DNA from: Boesenbergia rotunda
Taxonomy: Eukaryota; Streptophyta; Magnoliopsida; Zingiberales; Zingiberaceae
Assembly (NCBI GenBank): GCA_024364735.1
Contig: JAGFNQ010001610.1
Span: 124,001 to 188,000, forward strand
DNA: 64,000 nucleotides
Direction of reading: 5' to 3'
A program made the position numbers and the translations under genes. The notes under the pieces are model-generated. The model saw nothing but the letters and a program-made list of their open reading frames with translations, had not been told where the DNA came from and did no database searches. This document shows, piece by piece, positions 13,601-22,558 of this stretch (positions are counted from its first letter, which is position 1; each line of letters begins with the position of its first letter).

Positions 13601-16600
13601 AACCATCTTTGCATGGAACATTTTATACAATTGTTTCCTACCAATTCATCATGTCGATTTATAGAGTATGATGAATTATACCACAGTCTTAAAAAATGTT
13701 CCTTTTAAGCTAACGAAGATAAAATATGACACAAGACTTTTATCCTATTAATCATAGTTTCATCAATCTTTCCATGTTAATTATCAAAAATTTTTCCTGG
13801 GATTAGATGTCCATTCATCTTAACTCTTCCCTTAATTTTAAAATTCTCCACGACTCAATCAAATTAATCTAATTATCCTCACCAATTACAATAACATCTT
13901 CAATAAATAATATACAATAAGATTTATATTTAATATGATAGGCTGATTCAAGTATTACTGATAAGAAAAGATAGACTTAGAGCTAACTTTTAATGCAAAT
14001 CTACAACTTATAGAATCCTCAGTCACACTCCCAGTAGTTCTAATATTAGTAACAAGGTTAACAACATTATCATATGTTTTTGCAAACACATCAATATAAT
14101 TATTGGATATTTCTTCCTGCTCCAATCCCACCAAAATAGTTGTTTAGAGTATCTATCATAACCATTTTCTCAATCAATAATATTCATATACAGTTTGTTC
14201 TTTCTCAATAGCTTTCTATTAGTTGCCTTATCAATTATCATGCTCCTTTATACTGCTAACGTAGAGGCCCAATTGACTGCTGAAGTGAAACAAAAGCACA
14301 TGACATCATTATCTTCTTGAAAAGAATGTTTGCCTCCTCAAACCACAATTGACACAACGAGAAATGCTTGAACTCGTGTAGAAAACACAACAAGCTCTAC
14401 TAAGACAAGGCAGGGGCTCAACGAGAGGAGAAACAGGGGAAACAAAGACATCAGCTTTGGGGCATAAGAGAATTTTTTTAGGAATAGAGGAAATGTGACG
14501 GTCATGTTCACGTGACACCTTGAGATGTATGGTTGTCTTGAAGTTTTGCAGACTTCGAGGATGGCTGTGGAATAAGTTAAAGATTACAGCAAGAGTAGAG
14601 TAGGAAGGTTGTTTCACAGTGTTGATAAATTGTTAGGGTTGAGTGGTTGATTGTCAATTTTGAGTATTCATTTAATGGCTTTGAAGACGCATGATATATC
14701 ACCAACTTGCAAGTTAGCAAGCTTACGTGAGGGTCAAGTTTGGTCCATGACTTTCCCACTTTGTCAGATCGTGGTGTTGTTCATCCTAGTAGTTTCTCAT
14801 GAATGCTTCAACTCATTGGATGAAAACTTCATGTATGGGTAACATTAATACTAGTGGTAGACACATGCAGACAAACACACAAAATCAAAACCATGGTGAG
14901 CAGACCTAGCATTAGTTAGGCTGTAAGCACATAAGATCTCATGTATTTCTTGAAGAGGATGAGAGTACTCACTTCTTTGGATTTGTTGGGAGAAGAGAAC
15001 CCAGGTGTTCTAAATAAACTTTTTTGAAAAAATAAGATTAAATTAAATGCATTACTCTTGTTTATTGCTAACATAGAGTACCAGTTTACCATTAACATGA
15101 CAGAGAAACACATAAGAAAGAAAATTCTTTACTTGCATTTCTTCATAAACAAACTGTTGCATAAAGAAGATTCTTCACATTGTATATTCAGATTAATGTA
15201 ATGTAGACCATATACATTGTGCTACCAGTCTGAAAATTTTCCTTTGAATTTTTATCCATAAAACATGTTCAACATTTGACCTTCTTTTTGACCCAACATA
15301 TTTAACTGAAGAACAAAGTCAATAGCTATTTATGAAAAGATCTATCACAAAATTTAAAAGAGACTCCTAACCACAGTTAATCACTGAGAAACATTTTAGT
15401 TTTAGTAGCTCAACTATAATATAACAATTGTAAAGTCTGTTTTACAAAGGGCAAAGTTAATAAACATAATGGTCAAAATATAAAGATTGCTAGAAAAATA
15501 GACAGAGAAAGTATCCTACACTTTTATAGAGAATATATCTTCAATAGAACTTTATATAAATCATACCTTCATGCATATCTTTTAATAATAATCAAGATGA
15601 ACCAGGAGACTTAGACGTGTCTAATTTTTTTTGTTAGGTTTTAAGTTTTAAATCATTATCTATTATTTCTTCATGTTTTTCCCCTTGTTGCACAGTGGAG
15701 GATTAGTTTTATTATCATTATAGTCCATACTTATGAAATAGGACAATAATGCATGTCTCCGTGAATATGCTAAATCAACAAACACTAAAATTTCAAGACT
15801 TCTGAATTATATCCTGTTACTAAACATTACAAACTATGTCAATCCAGTAATGTAGGAATCAAGGATGTTAATGTCTTATAAACTTGCTTCTTTCAATACG
15901 CATAGGACATGAGAAAAAAGTCAAAATTTAACCTGCTGATATTTGCTTTCAAGAAGATTAATTTGATCCGTGAAGTCCAAACCAGTCTCAGCAGCCATTT
16001 TTCGCACCTGTAGAGTAGAAATAAAACAATAAATAATCTAACAACATGGAACACAATCTTGCAGATATTGCATATAACACTAAGCGTCAAAACTGTAAAA
16101 TGAAAACAGAAGGGTGGAATCATCCAGGATGAAACTGCCATCACAAATAGTTAAATAATAGCAAAGGTTGGCCAAGCATTATAATTAACAAATATATGAT
16201 ATTAAGGAAATGTGGCTTTGCTTAGGGAAGATCTAAAAAAAAAAGGTTTTATTAACTGATACAACGTCACTTCTCTTGCAGCTGCCACCTCACAAGAGGA
16301 AATAATCACTGAAAGCATTTCAAACCGAAGACTTACATCAGCAAGAGCTACAACGTAATCAAGTTTACGATACCTCACTATTATTGTTATTGTCTACTAC
16401 AATGATATATGTCAGCAAACATTGATATTATATACGTACATCACACAATGACAGAAAAGATAGTTTTGCCATGAAAATAACAGAAAACGTAACAGAAAAA
16501 GGTTATAATTACTGAAAGCATTTCAATTTTAAGTACTTACATCAGCCATCTTCTTCTCAAGATCATGCAAAGGCTTCTCAAAAGCAAGTGTAACAGGTTT

Positions 16601-16921
16601 TGGTTTCTCAGTGAGAGGCTTGAAGGGAGACAGATAACTCAGATGCCCACTTTCCAAATTTGGATCAATGTCCTTTGGCCAGGGATAATCATGCTTTTTC
16701 CCCTTTCTGATCTTTGCAGACACAGAAAATCTACGACTATTAGCAGCAACAGATCCTCCCAAATTCTTCATCCAAGATCTCCCAATTGCATAGGACGAAC
16801 ACCTCTCTAGATCAGCACCAAGCAACTGTTTCCTTAAAAGAATACGCGATCCAGAGACAAAACTGCCCCTGTCTCCCGCTAATCGGGCAGCATCAGTCAA
16901 TGAAAGTGAAAGAGAACTCAT
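7625..16921 (-). CDS. CAC3: Plastid acetyl-CoA carboxylase carboxyltransferase subunit alpha
   Basis: Nuclear-encoded alpha subunit of the heteromeric plastid ACCase. With the plastid-encoded beta subunit (accD) it moves the carboxyl group from biotin on BCCP to acetyl-CoA, giving malonyl-CoA for fatty acid synthesis. Coding exons, in gene order: 16921-16541, 16007-15933, 11391-11284, 11204-11044, 10741-10627, 10536-10382, 9854-9803, 9723-9655, 8913-8836, 8614-7625. All introns are GT-AG, phases agree, and the sum is 2184 nt (727 aa). Residues 1 to about 60 look like a transit peptide. KKHDYPWPKDIDPN, LTPIQR and the GEGGSGGALAI loop near residue 304 mark the family. Residues from about 399 form a charged, helical C-terminal extension typical of plant copies. 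Oddity: the family's usual GCAN after GGALAI reads CCGN here. Intron 2 is 4.5 kb. Confidence 0.95.
9059..9192. repeat. Tandem duplication, about 70 bp, in CAC3 intron 8
   Basis: A block starting AATTTAGCTCACAGCATAGG occurs at 9059 and again at 9129, period 70. The first half of each copy is near identical, and the ends (GAGGTCACCA versus TAGGTCACAG) still align. It is a local duplication with no sign of function. Confidence 0.75.
9967..10098. mobile_element. Foldback (MITE-like) element in CAC3 intron 6
   Basis: The ends are inverted: TTGTTACCCTGG...GTGAC at 9967-9985 pairs with GTCACCCAGGGTAACAA at 10082-10098, with a two-base insertion. Inside, GGGCGCCTCAC and GTGAGGCGCCC also pair, so nearly the whole 132 bp can fold into one GC-rich hairpin. 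It stands out from the AT-rich intron and lies between a (GT)n run and a (TA)n run. No coding capacity. A small non-autonomous DNA element is likely; the superfamily is unknown. Confidence 0.6.
12126..12341. repeat. Degenerate tandem duplication in CAC3 intron 2
   Basis: Two diverged copies of a roughly 90-base block start near 12126 and 12256. They share TATGACAT, TAATTCA, ACTACA and the end GAGCATTCACATG. This is an intronic duplication with no ORF or known element signature. Confidence 0.5.
13061..13211 (+). mobile_element. Au-type tRNA-derived SINE in CAC3 intron 2
   Basis: Starts GAGCCTTGGCACAACGGTAA, matching the conserved head of plant Au SINEs. An internal pol III B-box-like GGTTCAAGTC follows near 13110. 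The tRNA-unrelated body contains TACAATAGACCC near 13160 and ends with GGCTGCCCTTT. It is flanked by 17-bp direct repeats, ATAACATTAAATCCAAT, at 13038-13054 and 13212-13228, as expected for target-primed insertion. Six extra bases (GAAAGA) lie between the left repeat and the head. It is antisense to the host gene. Confidence 0.88.
13229..15932. other. Remainder of CAC3 intron 2, no gene seen
   Basis: About 2.7 kb of AT-rich intron after the SINE. I see no exon, RNA gene or element with clear ends. The part at 13290-14280 is pyrimidine-rich on the plus strand and may be an old, decayed insertion, but I cannot name it. Confidence 0.5.
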
Positions 16922-16997
16922 CTCAAAAGCCTTAATTTGCTAAGCAAGAGAGAAGTTCTTAATGCTGAACAGGAAGTGATTCACATATGCCGCATTC

Positions 16998-17191
16998 CTG
17001 CACCACCATACCATCAATCAACAAGTAAGCGTCATAAACCATTATCGGATCGAGCTCCACAGCGCTCCTACTCTATTTCCAGTATTAACCATTCATAGAG
17101 GTATCGAGATTCTAAAGGCAAGAATCGCACAACTTCACTACTAAATACGACATCACGACCTACAAAATCGAGCTCGGACGGAAACAATTAC
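16998..17191 (-). other. CAC3: Probable 5' UTR intron of CAC3
   Basis: Upstream of the start codon the minus strand shows a donor (CAG/GTAATT, GT at 17191-17190) and an acceptor (GCAG/GAATGC, AG at 16999-16998), a 194-bp intron. It would leave about 76 nt of 5' UTR before the ATG at 16921 and a further leader exon from 17192 upward. The sites look good, but without transcript data this is inference. Confidence 0.5.
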
Positions 17192-17308
17192 CTGACAAAA
17201 CACCGGTAGGGGTAAGCAAAGGCAGAGGAGCGGGGAGGCAAAGGGACATGCGATGCGGAGTCGGGAGCTCAAATCTAGGGATTGATCGCGAGCGGAAGCA
17301 ATGGCAGC

Positions 17309-17316
17309 ATTATAAA
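17309..17316 (-). promoter_or_regulatory. CAC3: Possible TATA-like box for CAC3
   Basis: On the minus strand TTTATAAT lies about 120 bases upstream of the proposed leader-exon donor. It sits in a GC-richer, purine-biased stretch (17240-17560) that could be the gene's promoter and leader. A second AT-rich candidate is at about 17620-17640. Position only; weak. Confidence 0.25.
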
Positions 17317-17544
17317 CGCAGAGGCAGAAGAATTGGGGGCGATGGATACGAAGAGAGAGAGGAGGAGGAGGAGGAGTGGGCGGGCGTGGTGAGAAACCCG
17401 GCGATAACTACGAAGAATGAGGGCAAGGGATTGATTCGTGGGCGGAAGCGGGCCCCGCCCCCAGCGCTGGGATACCGACCTTTGCTTGACGATTCGTGCG
17501 GCCATGATCGCGGAACACTTGGACGGCCAATTGTGACCGCTTGA

Positions 17545-18676
17545 CGAACGACGGTGCCTATCTGCGGATTTGGCAGCGACGTGTCTGCGTCATGTGTGTA
17601 TTCATAATTTCTCTATAATTAATTTTTTATAAATAAATATGTGATTACTTTCAATTCAATCCCAAGTTTATTTTTAAAACGTCCTTGATGGTCATGATTA
17701 GAATCTGTTCTACACTTTGAGCTTCGAGATCAGGGTAGAGCAAACATGATTTTGGAGGATTGAGCTAGATCCACCTTGAGCTGTGTATCTCGATAAATCG
17801 TCCTCGCGGGATGGATTAATAATTAATGTGTTTGAGTATTGTCATCTTAAGGTCTGAAGTCAAAATTAATATGTACATCCTCTCCACGTACGAGTCACAA
17901 CATCGGGGCTAGTAACCCCATGATTTATCTTCTCTGTGTTAGCTCTGGGACGGGTTAGCAGAGGTACTGAAGACGAACGAATCGTATTTTACCACCTTGT
18001 ATATCTTGATAAATGTCATTTTGAAAAAAGCTAAGTAATTGAGTACTTTTTTAAATTGGCATTCCTCATTAGCAATTAATTTCTTATTGGAAGGTAATAT
18101 TTATTATTTTTAATTGACATCAAACATCCCGTATATATAAATTAATTTTGGGAGTAATCGATTTAGTATTAAAAAAATTTCCATCGGTCATATTAATGTA
18201 AATCAAAAAACACTTGTAGCGGGTGGCTCGTCAGCCCAGCATTCTTAGCTTAATTATTCATTAAGAAAAATTTATCTATTAATTCACTAAAATTGTAATT
18301 CGATCTTTAGATGTCTGAAAACTAAGAAAGCACCCTATCACTACACCATTACTCCCAGGCTCGAAGGTGATGTTTATAAGTTTATAGAATATAGGCCGCA
18401 AGTATGAGTCAGATGTCATTTCTATTTCTAATGGCTTTCTTCACCAGGACAATAGTGATAATTGATAGTGTCCTCTTTCATGCGCTTGAGTCCCTCCTCT
18501 CTTTTTTCTATTGAGCTGCAACTATGTCTTTCAACCAGTCTATCAAGACTCGAGGCCTTGGGAATCAACACGTGTCGGTGTGGCCGACATGACCCCATTG
18601 ACGGTCAAATTAGCCTTAGGTTGGAAGTTGAGGCTTGCGGGTGCGCGAGTAAGGAGAAGATGACAACTTAAGAGAG
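17545..18676. other. Intergenic region between CAC3 and E1
   Basis: No convincing ORF, RNA or repeat. It is mostly AT-rich single-copy-looking sequence, and its right edge is the target site (AAGAG) of the E1 retrotransposon. Confidence 0.5.
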
Positions 18677-18787
18677 AAGAGTGTTGATGCAGTCTGACCC
18701 TGATTGTTATTTTGGTGTTGACATCGATTTTAGTTTAGGTTGATTATGATTAAGTCCTGATCGGGGATCAGGCATGGTATGGAAAAT

Positions 18788-19135
18788 CCTAGCTTGGAGG
18801 GCTAGGTGTGTGAAAAGTCCTAATTCGGAAGAGGTGGGTGAAAAGTCCTAGCTTGGAGGGCTAGGTGAAAAGTCTAACTTGGAGGGTTAGGTGAAAAGTC
18901 CCATCTTGGAGAGTTAGGTGAAAAAGTCCTGGCTTGGAAGGTCAGGTCCTAGCTTGGAGGGCTAGGTTTGGAAAGTCCTAATCCGGAAGAGTTGGGTGAA
19001 AAGTCCTAGCTTGGAGGGCTAGGTGAAAAGTCCTAACTTGGAGGGTTAGGTGCAAATTCCCAACTTGGAGGGTTAGGTGAAAAATCCTTAGCTTGGAGGG
19101 CTAAGGTGGATGAAACCCTAGCTTGGAGGGCTAGG
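18788..19135 (+). repeat. E1 LTR array 1: CCTAGC...GCTAGG hairpin units
   Basis: About 13 units of 25-35 bases, each with a core such as CCTAGC-TTGGAGG-GCTAGG that can fold on itself. Arm changes are often matched on both sides: CCTAAC with GTTAGG, CCTTAGC with GCTAAGG, CCTGGC with GTCAGG (one G-T pair). A few units (near 18820, 18900 and 19050) do not pair fully. Related single units occur near the 3' end of the BD, A and C elements. Confidence 0.75.
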
Positions 19136-19147
19136 TTGGAGCCCCTG

Positions 19148-19746
19148 GATCGGTCTGGTGACCGATCAGGGAGTTGGCACGGTGCTCCTTCGTGGATCGG
19201 TCTGGTGACCGATCCAGCGATGACTGATCGGATCTGGTGACCGATCAGGGAGTATGCGTTTCACCCATTGCTTTGCTCCTGATCGGTCTGGTGACCGATC
19301 AGGGAGCAAACAGTGAGGTTGAGTTCCCTTGCTGAACTGCTCCTGATCGGACTGGTGACCGATCAGGATCACTGTGCAGATCGTTCTGGAGAACGATCCA
19401 GCATCGCAGGTTCCTCTCTATGATCGATCAGGACGGAGCCTGATCGGTCTGGTCACGACCTGATCGGTCTGGTGACCGATCAGGAGGTTTCCTGATCGGT
19501 CCGGTGGCCGATCAGGAGGTTTGGACTGCGAAGATCAGAAATCGCCCGATAAAGGGGTGGATCGGTCGGGTGATCGATCCACAACCTGAGATCGGTCTGG
19601 TGATCGATCCAGGAGAGTCCCAAAGAAATCGCGATTTCTAATTGAGCGTTGGGGACCGATCAGGACGGAGCCTGATCGGTCTGGACCCAGCCTGATCGGT
19701 CTGGTGACCGATCAGGAGGCTCTCTGATCGGTCCGGTGACCGATCA
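19148..19746 (+). repeat. E1 LTR array 2: GATCGGTC...GACCGATC hairpin units
   Basis: Over a dozen copies of a short inverted repeat, typically GATCGGTC-TGGT-GACCGATC, at irregular spacing, flanked by CT and AG that extend the stem. A matched arm change is seen in GATCGTTC-TGGA-GAACGATC near 19380. The 3' LTR carries the same array at about 32154-32755. The same word recurs inside E1 at 26209-26618. Confidence 0.8.
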
Positions 19747-20787
19747 CTTTAATTCAAAATGCACTGTCAGACGCTCTGATCGCGTCTGAACGTATCCGAT
19801 TCTCTGCGCTTAACTTCTGATTCTTGATTTACTGAGTGATATGTTGTTCTAATACTCTGATCAAGCTGCAGGTGACAGGGAAGGATTCAAACACTCAAGG
19901 AGAAGTCAATGGAGGCTTTCCTTGGAGCAGGTTTGTCCGTTTTCCATCTCAGGTTGCAACGGCCGGAGCTGCAGACTGGAGCTGCTGACTGGAGCTTGGC
20001 TGAGGGGAACTCAGGAAGTCCAGGGAGGGCTCAGTGGTAGCTGGCGTTGGCAGGGAAGCAGCTGGAGGCTGCAGGAGATGCTGTCACCTGGTGCTGAGTG
20101 GAGAAACAAAAGGGCGGAAGAAGGCTTCGTTGAAGCAGAGTTCAAGAGTTCCAGAGTTCGCGAACTGAGTTCTTGCTGCGCCTTTGTGTTCTCCACATCT
20201 TGCTTGCGTGTTCTGAAGTTCCATCATCTTGTGCAAGCAACTACAATCTGAAGAAGCAACCATTCATTACTTGAGCGCTTGAAGGAGGGAACAAGAAGCT
20301 CCGAGTCCAACAGCGAGAAGACACGAGGAGAGGGCTCTTGCGTGAGATCGTCGTTGGGTGGAGCTCTGAGGGAGCTTGCTCTGTTCTTGTCTTTGCTTAG
20401 TGCTAAGTAAGATCCTTCTTGTTGTTTCATTGTGCTTAAACATATATCTGTGATTGAAACGCTGTGGAGAGGTTTCTCCACCGAGAAGGAGGTTGCTTCC
20501 TATCCGGTGATAACCGGGGCTTGATCTGCCGACGATCAAGGGATAGCCCACCTTAAGGGCACGCCAAGGAGTAGGGGCAAGTTATCCCCGAACCTTGTAA
20601 ACCCTCCTTGTTAGCGATCTTGCTAGTTGTGTTGATTTGTCTTTGTTTTCTGTTTTTCTGCATACTTTGTTCCTGCTACTTCCGCTGTGCTACTAACAAC
20701 TTTGAGTGCAGAAATTCGATAAGTGCCAAAGGTTAAAGAGTTTGGCTATATTCACCCCCCCTCTCTAGCCATCCGGGTTCCAACAAG

Positions 20788-20799
20788 TGGTATTAGAGC
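20788..20799 (+). other. E1 primer binding site
   Basis: TGGTATTAGAGC two bases after the 5' LTR. It matches, with one change, the common plant site TGGTATCAGAGC that pairs with the 3' end of initiator tRNA-Met. Confidence 0.8.
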
Positions 20800-20842
20800 T
20801 TGGGGCTCTGTTTTTGCGGATTAACAAGCGTGAGCTACATCC

Positions 20843-22555
20843 ATGGCTTTGAGGGAAGGCTTCTCCACCACCCGACCTCCATTCTTCGATGGCGTTGATT
20901 TCCAATATTGGAGATCGAAGATGGAATATTACCTAAAGATGGACATCAACACTTGGTTCGCGGTGAAGGAGGGATTCACCCCTCCTAAGGATGATGAAGG
21001 CAAAGAACTTGAGTCGTGGAGATGGACTGCCGAACAAACTCGAAAGAGTGAAGCCGACGCGAAGGCGGTTGTCACTCTACAATGCGGCATGAACAAAGAC
21101 CAACTCATCAAGGTTGGTCCTTTCACAAGTGCAAAGGACTTGTGGAACAAGCTCATCGAACTCCATGAGGGCACCCGAGACTCAAGAATCGCCAAGAGGG
21201 ACTTGTTCCTCAATCAACTTCAAAATCTCTCCATGAAGGAGAATGAAACGGTAAGTGAGCTCCATAGCCGGTTCAAGGAAGTCCTCAATGGGCTTCATTC
21301 GATTGATGAAAAGGTCGAGAATCGCGACCTTGTGAGGTATGTACTAAAAGCATTTCCAAGGAATGCTTTGTGGTCATCCATGGTGGATGCCTACAAAGTA
21401 TCCAAGGATTTATCCATTGTTAAGTTAGATGATTTGTTTTGTGAAATGGAATTGCATGAAATGGCTAACAAAGGCCCCAAGGAGAAGGGGATTGCTTTAG
21501 TTGCAGGGGACCGGTCAATCAAGAAGAAGAAGGAGAAGAAGGAGAAGGAGGTCTCTTCATCTTCATCCTCTTCCGAATCCGAGTCCGATTCCGAGGAAGA
21601 TGGCAGCGGCTCCTCATCCTCCGAGATGGCAAACTTTGTGAGAAGGATGATGAGAAGGGGTCGACGCTTCAAGAGTAGAGGTAACTCTAGTGAAGCTAAA
21701 CTTGATAAGACTAATGCCTCTTGCTTTGAGTGTGGTAGGAAAGGGCATTTCAAGAATGAATGCCCAAAACTAAAGAAGAATGAGGAGATATTCAAAAAGA
21801 AAGAAGAAAAATTCAAGAAGAAGAAGAAGGCTTTGAAGGCCACTTGGGATAAGTCATCCTCAAGCTCATCCGATGAAGAGAAGGAGGTGAAGAGCACAAG
21901 GCATGTGGCACTCATGACATTGGGAGATCAAGAGAGCTGTGATGAATCTTCCAACTCATCAAACGCGGCTTCATCATCTTCGGATGATGAAGAGGTAACT
22001 TCTCCCGAACTTGAAAAGTGTTATAGAGCAATTGCATGTTTAACTAGTATGCTTAAGAAGTCAAAAAATAAGGTTAAAGCATTGCAATTAGAAATTGGTC
22101 AATTGAAATTATCTAAGGATGATAACATTGATGATTTGCATGTTGAATTGTTAGAGGATGAGATTAGATCTTTGAAACTTAAGGTTGAAAATTTGAAATC
22201 CTCTAAGGTTGAGGATGTAAATGGTTTGCATGATGAGTTGCTAGTAGAAGAAAACCAATCATTAAAGAGTGAAGTTGAGAGACTCAAGAATATTCTTGAG
22301 AAGTTCTCAACTAGCTCTAAAACCCTAGACATGATCTTGAATGCCCAAAGGGCAGTCTACAAAAGGGCCGGTATTGGTTACCATCCCAAAGAACCCTCAT
22401 TCGTATCCTTGATGTCTAGGACTGATATGAGACAATCTAGGACACCCAAGGGTCAAAAGAAAGTTGTCAAGGCATGGGTGCCTAAGTCTTGTTTAGTTGA
22501 TGCTTTAGGTCCCAAGGTTTGGGTACCTAAAACTTCTATTTTTCGAATTGTGTAG
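20843..22555 (+). CDS. E1 Gag
   Basis: 570-residue Gag, the structural protein that packages the element's RNA. Residues 1 to about 210 form the Ty1/copia-type Gag domain (FSTTRPPFFDG, then VKEGF, LWNKLIELHEG). A Lys/Ser/Glu-rich stretch lies at about 225-260. One CX2CX4HX4C zinc knuckle (CFECGRKGHFKNEC) is near residues 294-307. A coiled-coil-like region covers about 395-490. The start at 20843 is the first ATG after the primer site, and a matching N-terminus occurs in E3. It is intact. The stop (TAG, 22553-22555) lies in the same frame as pol, with only one codon between it and the pol ATG. Confidence 0.9.
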   Translation: MALREGFSTTRPPFFDGVDFQYWRSKMEYYLKMDINTWFAVKEGFTPPKDDEGKELESWRWTAEQTRKSEADAKAVVTLQCGMNKDQLIKVGPFTSAKDLWNKLIELHEGTRDSRIAKRDLFLNQLQNLSMKENETVSELHSRFKEVLNGLHSIDEKVENRDLVRYVLKAFPRNALWSSMVDAYKVSKDLSIVKLDDLFCEMELHEMANKGPKEKGIALVAGDRSIKKKKEKKEKEVSSSSSSSESESDSEEDGSGSSSSEMANFVRRMMRRGRRFKSRGNSSEAKLDKTNASCFECGRKGHFKNECPKLKKNEEIFKKKEEKFKKKKKALKATWDKSSSSSSDEEKEVKSTRHVALMTLGDQESCDESSNSSNAASSSSDDEEVTSPELEKCYRAIACLTSMLKKSKNKVKALQLEIGQLKLSKDDNIDDLHVELLEDEIRSLKLKVENLKSSKVEDVNGLHDELLVEENQSLKSEVERLKNILEKFSTSSKTLDMILNAQRAVYKRAGIGYHPKEPSFVSLMSRTDMRQSRTPKGQKKVVKAWVPKSCLVDALGPKVWVPKTSIFRIV

Positions 22556-22558
22556 GTT

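Larger units (their letters stand above)
18682..20785 (+). repeat. E1 5' LTR
   Basis: Runs from TGTTGATGCAGTC to GGTTCCAACA, just before the primer site. It contains two hairpin arrays (18788-19135 and 19148-19746) and then a unique part. The 3' copy starts at 29136 and is closely similar, with an extra array unit and the nested insertion. I found no clear TATA box after the second array, only a TTAATTC tract at about 19750. Confidence 0.9.

Noticed and set aside
19148..19746. Repeated short palindromes with variable gaps, like a CRISPR array
   Set aside because: Gaps are irregular, units vary, and they lie in a plant LTR with an identical copy in the other LTR.
21391..21915. Minus-strand 174-aa ORF
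   Set aside because: Antisense shadow of the Ser/Lys-rich part of E1 gag; no family resemblance.
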